Assembly: GCA_016302165.1 (NCBI GenBank)
Contig: JAEDOD010000072.1
Span: forward strand, 1 to 9,419
Direction: 5' to 3'
From: Sphaerochaetaceae bacterium
Lineage (GTDB): Bacteria; Spirochaetota; Spirochaetia; Sphaerochaetales; Sphaerochaetaceae
DNA length: 9,419 nt
The position numbers and the translations under genes were made by a program. The notes beneath the pieces are model-generated. The model did not search any database and had not been told where the DNA came from. It worked only from the letters and a program-made list of their open reading frames with translations. Position 1 is the first letter of the stretch. Each line of letters opens with the position of its first letter. Shown here piece after piece: positions 6,369 to 9,419 of the stretch.

Positions 6369-7481
6369 ATGGATGACAATAAAAAGAACGAGATGCTTAC
6401 AGAAAGCGAGATCCAGGAGAAGAAGCTGAGGGCGGCCAAGGCTGCACGTAAGAGAAGAAAGAGAATCAAGAGCCTTATCGGATGGCTGGTGGTGATCCTT
6501 ATAGTTTCCCTGGTGCTGGTCTGGTTTTTGAAGATGAAGAAGGATAGCGAGGCCCAGATCGAGGCTTTGAAGAATATGAACAACAGCGTTGAGGCTGTAG
6601 TCGAGAAGTCTACCTACGACAGGACCATAGATATTTCCGGATATGTGGTGCCCTATGATACCCTTGAAGCCAAGTTCAGAAGTACAGGTGCTGTCACAGG
6701 AGTATTCGTGAAGGAAGGGGATCATGTTGCAGAAGGACAGATTCTCGCTACCATTGACGACACTCAGCAGAGGATGAATCTCCAGGATATCGAGAACCAG
6801 ATAGCTGAAGCCAAGATTACCGGGGCAACCAAGACTCTGGAACTTCTGGAAATGAGAAAGAAGAACTATGAGAACGCTTTGGACTACACCACCCTCAAGG
6901 CAAACTTCGACGGCGTGGTGTCTAAGGTTGACGTAGTGGTCAACGACTACTTCGACGCTGGATCCAGCGCTGTAACCATCATAGACAGGTCAAGGCTTAA
7001 GACCACTGTAGAGATAGATGAAATCGATATGCAGTACATCTCCCTTGGCCAGAAGGCTGTATTGAACTTTGATTCCCTTCCAGGAGTGGAGGTGGAGGCC
7101 TATGTTTCATATATTCCTATGGTGGGAAGGTATACTTCCCAGGGCATTGGAGTGCTGGATGTGGAGCTTACAATCGATAATCCTCCTGAGAACCTTATTC
7201 CAGGTTTCACCTTCAGCGGCTCCCTGGTCTATGACGGAGAAGTTGAGATGCTTCTCGTTCCTTCCTCTGCAGTATCCACAGGCCGTGGAGGCCAGACCAC
7301 AGTGCAGGTGAAGAACAGTGATGGAACCACTTCAGACAGAAAGGTTACTGTCCAGTATCTTGGTGAAGGCATGTCCCAGGTGCTCTCCGGCCTTAAGGAA
7401 GGTGAGGTTGTAGTGTATGAAAACTCTTCCTCCTCCGCCTTCGCAGTCATGGGAAAGATGATGATGGGAGGAGGCTTCTAA
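6369..7481 (+). CDS. Periplasmic adaptor (membrane fusion protein, MacA/HlyD-like)
   Basis: A 370-residue inner-membrane-anchored adaptor linking the ABC transporter to the outer-membrane channel. It has a basic cytoplasmic N-terminus (RAAKAARKRRKRIK, 21-34) and one membrane segment (36-55). The biotinyl-lipoyl-like domain is split in two (about 101-132, with VKEGDHVAEGQILATID; and 174-206, with TLKANFDGVVSKVDV). A beta-barrel domain (209-290) and a membrane-proximal domain (291-350) follow, and the tail is MMMGGGF. The alpha-hairpin between the lipoyl halves is only about 40 residues, clearly shorter than in E. coli MacA, so contact with the outer-membrane protein may rely more on the latter's helices (inference). 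It lies 14 bases after the TolC-like gene and ends directly against the ATPase gene. The family is clear; calling it MacA itself would overreach. Confidence 0.9.
   Translation: MDDNKKNEMLTESEIQEKKLRAAKAARKRRKRIKSLIGWLVVILIVSLVLVWFLKMKKDSEAQIEALKNMNNSVEAVVEKSTYDRTIDISGYVVPYDTLEAKFRSTGAVTGVFVKEGDHVAEGQILATIDDTQQRMNLQDIENQIAEAKITGATKTLELLEMRKKNYENALDYTTLKANFDGVVSKVDVVVNDYFDAGSSAVTIIDRSRLKTTVEIDEIDMQYISLGQKAVLNFDSLPGVEVEAYVSYIPMVGRYTSQGIGVLDVELTIDNPPENLIPGFTFSGSLVYDGEVEMLLVPSSAVSTGRGGQTTVQVKNSDGTTSDRKVTVQYLGEGMSQVLSGLKEGEVVVYENSSSSAFAVMGKMMMGGGF
7466..7474 (+). promoter_or_regulatory. Ribosome binding site for the ATPase gene
   Basis: GGGAGGAGG lies 7 bases before the GTG start at 7482. It is made from the codons of the Gly-rich tail of the adaptor and supports GTG as the start codon. 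Confidence 0.8.
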
Positions 7482-8177
7482 GTGGATAAGCCTGTAATAC
7501 AGCTCACTGACGTGAGACGGTACTATCTGGTGGGAGACTATCTGGTAAAGGCCCTGGATGGAGTGACTCTTTCTATTCCAAAAGGATCCTTTACAGCCAT
7601 CATGGGCCCCAGCGGAAGCGGAAAATCAACGATGATGAATCTTATAGGCTGCCTTGATACTCCCACCAGCGGCTACATAACCATCGGCGGTGAGATGACC
7701 AACGGCATGAGCGAAGCTGAGCTGGCATATCTGAGAAACGAGAAGATTGGCTTTGTGTTCCAGCAGTTCAACCTTCTTGGAAAGATCAACGCCCTTGAGA
7801 ATGTGATGACACCTATGACTTACGCAGGAGTCCCCCACAGGGAAAGAAGGGAAAGGGCAGAGGCCATGCTGGAGAAGGTTGGGCTCAAGGACAGGATGAA
7901 GCATCTTCCATCCGAGCTTAGCGGAGGCCAGAAGCAGAGGGTTGCCATTGCCAGGGCTCTGGTGAATGATCCGGATATCCTTCTGGCAGATGAGCCTACA
8001 GGAGCCTTGGACAGCAAGACAGGAAATGAGGTCATGGGATTATTTCAGGAACTCCATGAAGAGGGACATACAATCGTTTTCGTCACCCACGACAGGAAAC
8101 TGGGCTTCCAGTGTCCGTCACAGGTGATGATAAGAGACGGAAGGATAGTGGACAAAGATGTTTTTGGAGAATCTTAA
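7482..8177 (+). CDS. ABC transporter ATP-binding protein (MacB/LolD type)
   Basis: A 231-residue cytoplasmic ATPase that drives the FtsX-like permease encoded next to it. All nucleotide-binding motifs are intact: Walker A GPSGSGKST (42-50), Q-loop FQQFNLL (93-99), signature LSGGQ (146-150), Walker B ILLADEP with D170 and E171 (166-172), D-loop ALD (175-177) and switch His in VTHD (H203). The length and the sequence around the signature (LSGGQKQRVAIARAL) match the MacB/LolD/FtsE group. The start is GTG, one base after the adaptor stop codon, with a strong ribosome binding site. The last 20 bases overlap the permease gene in another frame, so the two are probably translated together. In proteobacterial MacB this domain is fused to the permease; here it is separate. 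Substrate (peptide, lipopeptide, macrolide or other) cannot be inferred. Confidence 0.95.
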   Translation: MDKPVIQLTDVRRYYLVGDYLVKALDGVTLSIPKGSFTAIMGPSGSGKSTMMNLIGCLDTPTSGYITIGGEMTNGMSEAELAYLRNEKIGFVFQQFNLLGKINALENVMTPMTYAGVPHRERRERAEAMLEKVGLKDRMKHLPSELSGGQKQRVAIARALVNDPDILLADEPTGALDSKTGNEVMGLFQELHEEGHTIVFVTHDRKLGFQCPSQVMIRDGRIVDKDVFGES

Positions 8178-9324
8178 GCTTGCTTTCAACAGCATGTTCA
8201 CCAATAAGATGAGGACCTTCCTCTCTCTGTTGGGAATTGTAATCGGAGTAGGGTCTGTGGTGACCATAATGAATCTTGGTGAAAGCGTAAAGCGGTCCAT
8301 TACAGACAGCATGAATATCGGAGGAGTGGATGAAATCACAGTAATCCCCATGGGAAGCAACAGCGTCTTCTCCGAGGAGTTCGCATATTCCTTCCAGGAT
8401 AACGTGTATGGTATTGAAAGCGTCTCAGCCTATGTATCAACCACAGCAACCCTCCGTAATGGCCAGGAGACCAAGTCAAGCCAGGTATATGGTGTAACAT
8501 CATCCTACATCGATGACTCCGCCCTTCTCTATGGAGAGACATTCTCCAAGGCCAACAACCTTATGAGGGAGCAGGTGGTGATCCTGGGCTATGATCTGGC
8601 TGAGGATCTTTTCCCAGGTGGCGGGGCTGTAGGGTCCTATGTGTCCATATACAGGTCCCAGGCCAAGCAGTATAGGGTGATCGGTGTGCTGGAGGACACT
8701 TCAGGCTCTGTCGGCTCCAATACCAACAGCAACGCATATATTCCTTTCAACACCTTTGACGAAAGGCTGAAGAAGGTTACTGCCGTCTCCCAATACACCA
8801 TCAAGGTGAAGGAAGGCTTCTCTGCAACCGATGTCTCCAGTGAGGTCAAGAGCTATCTGTCATCTGTAGCCTCCTCCAATGACTACTACGTCTCCTCCGC
8901 CCAGGAGCTGGTGGATATGACGGAATCTGTCACAGGATATCTCACCACCTTCCTTGCAGCCATTGCTGCAATCTCCCTTCTGGTGGGAGGAATAGGAATC
9001 ATGAACATCATGCTGGTGACAGTGGTTGAGAGGACCAGGGAGATAGGTATAAGAAAGGCTCTTGGAGCCACCCCAAAGACCATCCGGTCCCAGTTTATGG
9101 TGGAGGCCACTGTGCTTTCCATCTTCGGAGGCATCATAGGAATTGTGTTTGGAGTGGTGGTCAGCTACGTAATCTCCTCTGCAGCAGGATGGAATCTCTA
9201 CTTCTCACTTTGGGCAATTCTCATATCCATAGGCTTCTCTTCTGCTGTGGGCATATTCTTCGGCTGGTATCCTGCCGCCAAGGCTGCAGCTCTGGATCCT
9301 ATAGAGGCTCTTGCCTACGAGTGA
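8158..9324 (+). CDS. ABC transporter permease (MacB/FtsX family)
   Basis: A 388-residue inner-membrane protein with the MacB topology: one membrane segment near the N-terminus (about 20-40), a large periplasmic domain (about 42-255), then three membrane segments (about 262-287, 318-340 and 350-370). The N-terminal block ENLKLAFNSMFTNKMRTFLSLLGIVIG is given here in two parts: ENLKLAFNSM and FLSLLGIVIG. The cytoplasmic loop ERTREIGIRKALGATP (291-306) and the ending YPAAKAAALDPIEAL (371-385) are hallmarks of the family. MacB-type proteins work as mechanotransmitters, moving periplasmic substrates into the adaptor/TolC duct rather than carrying them across the inner membrane. The start at 8158 overlaps the ATPase gene by 20 bases and has only a distant AAGGA, so coupling is likely. 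Two in-frame stops (TGA TAG) end the gene. Together with the three preceding genes it forms a complete tripartite exporter. Confidence 0.94.
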   Translation: MFLENLKLAFNSMFTNKMRTFLSLLGIVIGVGSVVTIMNLGESVKRSITDSMNIGGVDEITVIPMGSNSVFSEEFAYSFQDNVYGIESVSAYVSTTATLRNGQETKSSQVYGVTSSYIDDSALLYGETFSKANNLMREQVVILGYDLAEDLFPGGGAVGSYVSIYRSQAKQYRVIGVLEDTSGSVGSNTNSNAYIPFNTFDERLKKVTAVSQYTIKVKEGFSATDVSSEVKSYLSSVASSNDYYVSSAQELVDMTESVTGYLTTFLAAIAAISLLVGGIGIMNIMLVTVVERTREIGIRKALGATPKTIRSQFMVEATVLSIFGGIIGIVFGVVVSYVISSAAGWNLYFSLWAILISIGFSSAVGIFFGWYPAAKAAALDPIEALAYE

Positions 9325-9353
9325 TAGGGATTTATAAAATCCATTCGGGAAGA

Positions 9354-9373
9354 CTCCCGTCTTCAGGCGGGAG
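9354..9373. repeat. GC-rich hairpin, probable subterminal hairpin of an IS200/IS605-type element
   Basis: CTCCCG (9354-9359) pairs with CGGGAG (9368-9373) around the loop TCTTCAGG. It is preceded by GGGAAGA. The form GAAG-stem-TCTTCAGG-stem resembles the single-strand hairpins recognised by Y1 transposases at the ends of IS200/IS605 elements. No T-tract follows on the + strand, so it is a poor terminator for the export operon. It lies 12 bases beyond the stop codon of the minus-strand transposase fragment. Confidence 0.5.
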
Positions 9374-9385
9374 ATGAAAGCATGG

Positions 9386-9419
9386 CTATACATTCTTCTG
9401 GTTTTCGATGTATTTCATG
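9386..9419 (-). CDS. tnpA: C-terminal fragment of IS200/IS605 Y1 transposase TnpA (runs off window)
   Basis: On the minus strand the final codons read MKYIENQKNV followed by TAG; the rest lies beyond the window. YIENQ is the recurrent C-terminal motif of IS200/IS605 TnpA. The Tyr is the nucleophile that attacks single-stranded DNA, and the Gln four residues later assists the metal site (Y127/Q131 in IS608 TnpA by family knowledge). A short tail of 7 residues after the Tyr also fits shorter TnpA proteins such as that of ISDra2. The nearby hairpin in the expected position strengthens the call. The Met is probably internal rather than the start. Only ten residues are visible, so chance resemblance is possible. 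Confidence 0.5.
   Translation of the reverse strand, partial: MKYIENQKNV

Larger units (their letters stand above)
9325..9419. mobile_element. Probable end of an IS200/IS605-type insertion sequence
   Basis: This combines a GC-rich hairpin (9354-9373) and a convergent, off-window TnpA C-terminus (9386-9418) immediately behind the last gene of the export operon. A second small palindrome, GGATTT...AAATCC (9328-9333/9337-9342), lies outside the main hairpin. The exact element boundary is not resolved: it should lie between the permease stop and the hairpin. IS200/IS605 elements make no target duplication, so none is expected. Confidence 0.45.

Noticed and set aside
6186..6725. Long minus-strand open frame (179 codons) across the TolC/adaptor junction
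   Set aside because: It is antisense to two well-supported genes, and its translation shows no recognisable domain or realistic composition.
9328..9373. Transcription terminator for the export operon
   Set aside because: Both hairpins lack a following T-tract on the + strand; the GC-rich one is better explained as an IS end.
9205..9393. Minus-strand 62-codon frame across the permease end and IS hairpin
   Set aside because: It crosses the permease coding sequence and hairpin without any recognisable motif; the supported minus-strand signal is in a different frame.
9388..9413. ATACAT...ATGTAT inverted repeat near the right edge
   Set aside because: Six AT-rich pairs with a 14-base loop inside the transposase codons; weak and probably chance.
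1..9419. CRISPR array, tRNA or rRNA genes
   Set aside because: I saw no regularly spaced repeats and no cloverleaf or rRNA-like sequence; nearly all of the window is covered by protein genes.

Overview
The window looks like part of the chromosome of a Gram-negative bacterium. It encodes an outer-membrane beta-barrel protein with a C-terminal aromatic residue, a TolC-like outer-membrane factor with a signal peptide, and a periplasmic adaptor. Hsp33 and the fused RlmKL methyltransferase read like spirochaete versions (Sphaerochaeta/Treponema-type gut spirochaetes). That placement rests on recalled family resemblance only and is moderate to low confidence. Coding density is very high: eight substantial genes, no gap over about 150 bases, and several start/stop overlaps.

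Left part (1-1232, + strand). The window opens inside an outer-membrane protein gene whose 5' end is missing. A GC-rich hairpin with a T-tract follows it (847-880), directly against the ribosome binding site of a small MazG-type nucleotide pyrophosphohydrolase gene.

Centre (1229-4865, - strand). Three genes are read leftwards as one tightly packed unit: hsp33 (redox-regulated chaperone), rlmKL (dual 23S rRNA methyltransferase) and an O6-alkylguanine-DNA alkyltransferase. Each junction is a 4-base stop/start overlap (GTGA, then ATGA). The alkyltransferase gene also overlaps the end of the MazG-type gene by 4 bases, tail to tail. Together these four genes serve maintenance: protein rescue under oxidative stress, ribosome modification, alkylation repair and nucleotide-pool cleaning.

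Right part (4866-9324, + strand). A divergent intergenic region carries a good candidate promoter flanked by an inverted repeat. It leads into a four-gene export operon: TolC-like outer-membrane factor, membrane-fusion adaptor, MacB/LolD-type ATPase and MacB/FtsX-type permease. These should form one tripartite pump spanning both membranes, with ATPase and permease as separate proteins rather than the single MacB polypeptide of Proteobacteria.

Right edge (9325-9419). Just past the permease stop lies a GC-rich hairpin. On the minus strand, the last codons of a probable IS200/IS605 Y1 transposase (YIENQ motif with the presumed catalytic Tyr) run off the window. This is probably the end of an insertion sequence whose body lies outside. 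No clearly new system is visible. The most useful leads are the IS edge, the mazG terminator/RBS arrangement, the operator-like repeat, and the unusually short adaptor hairpin in the pump.
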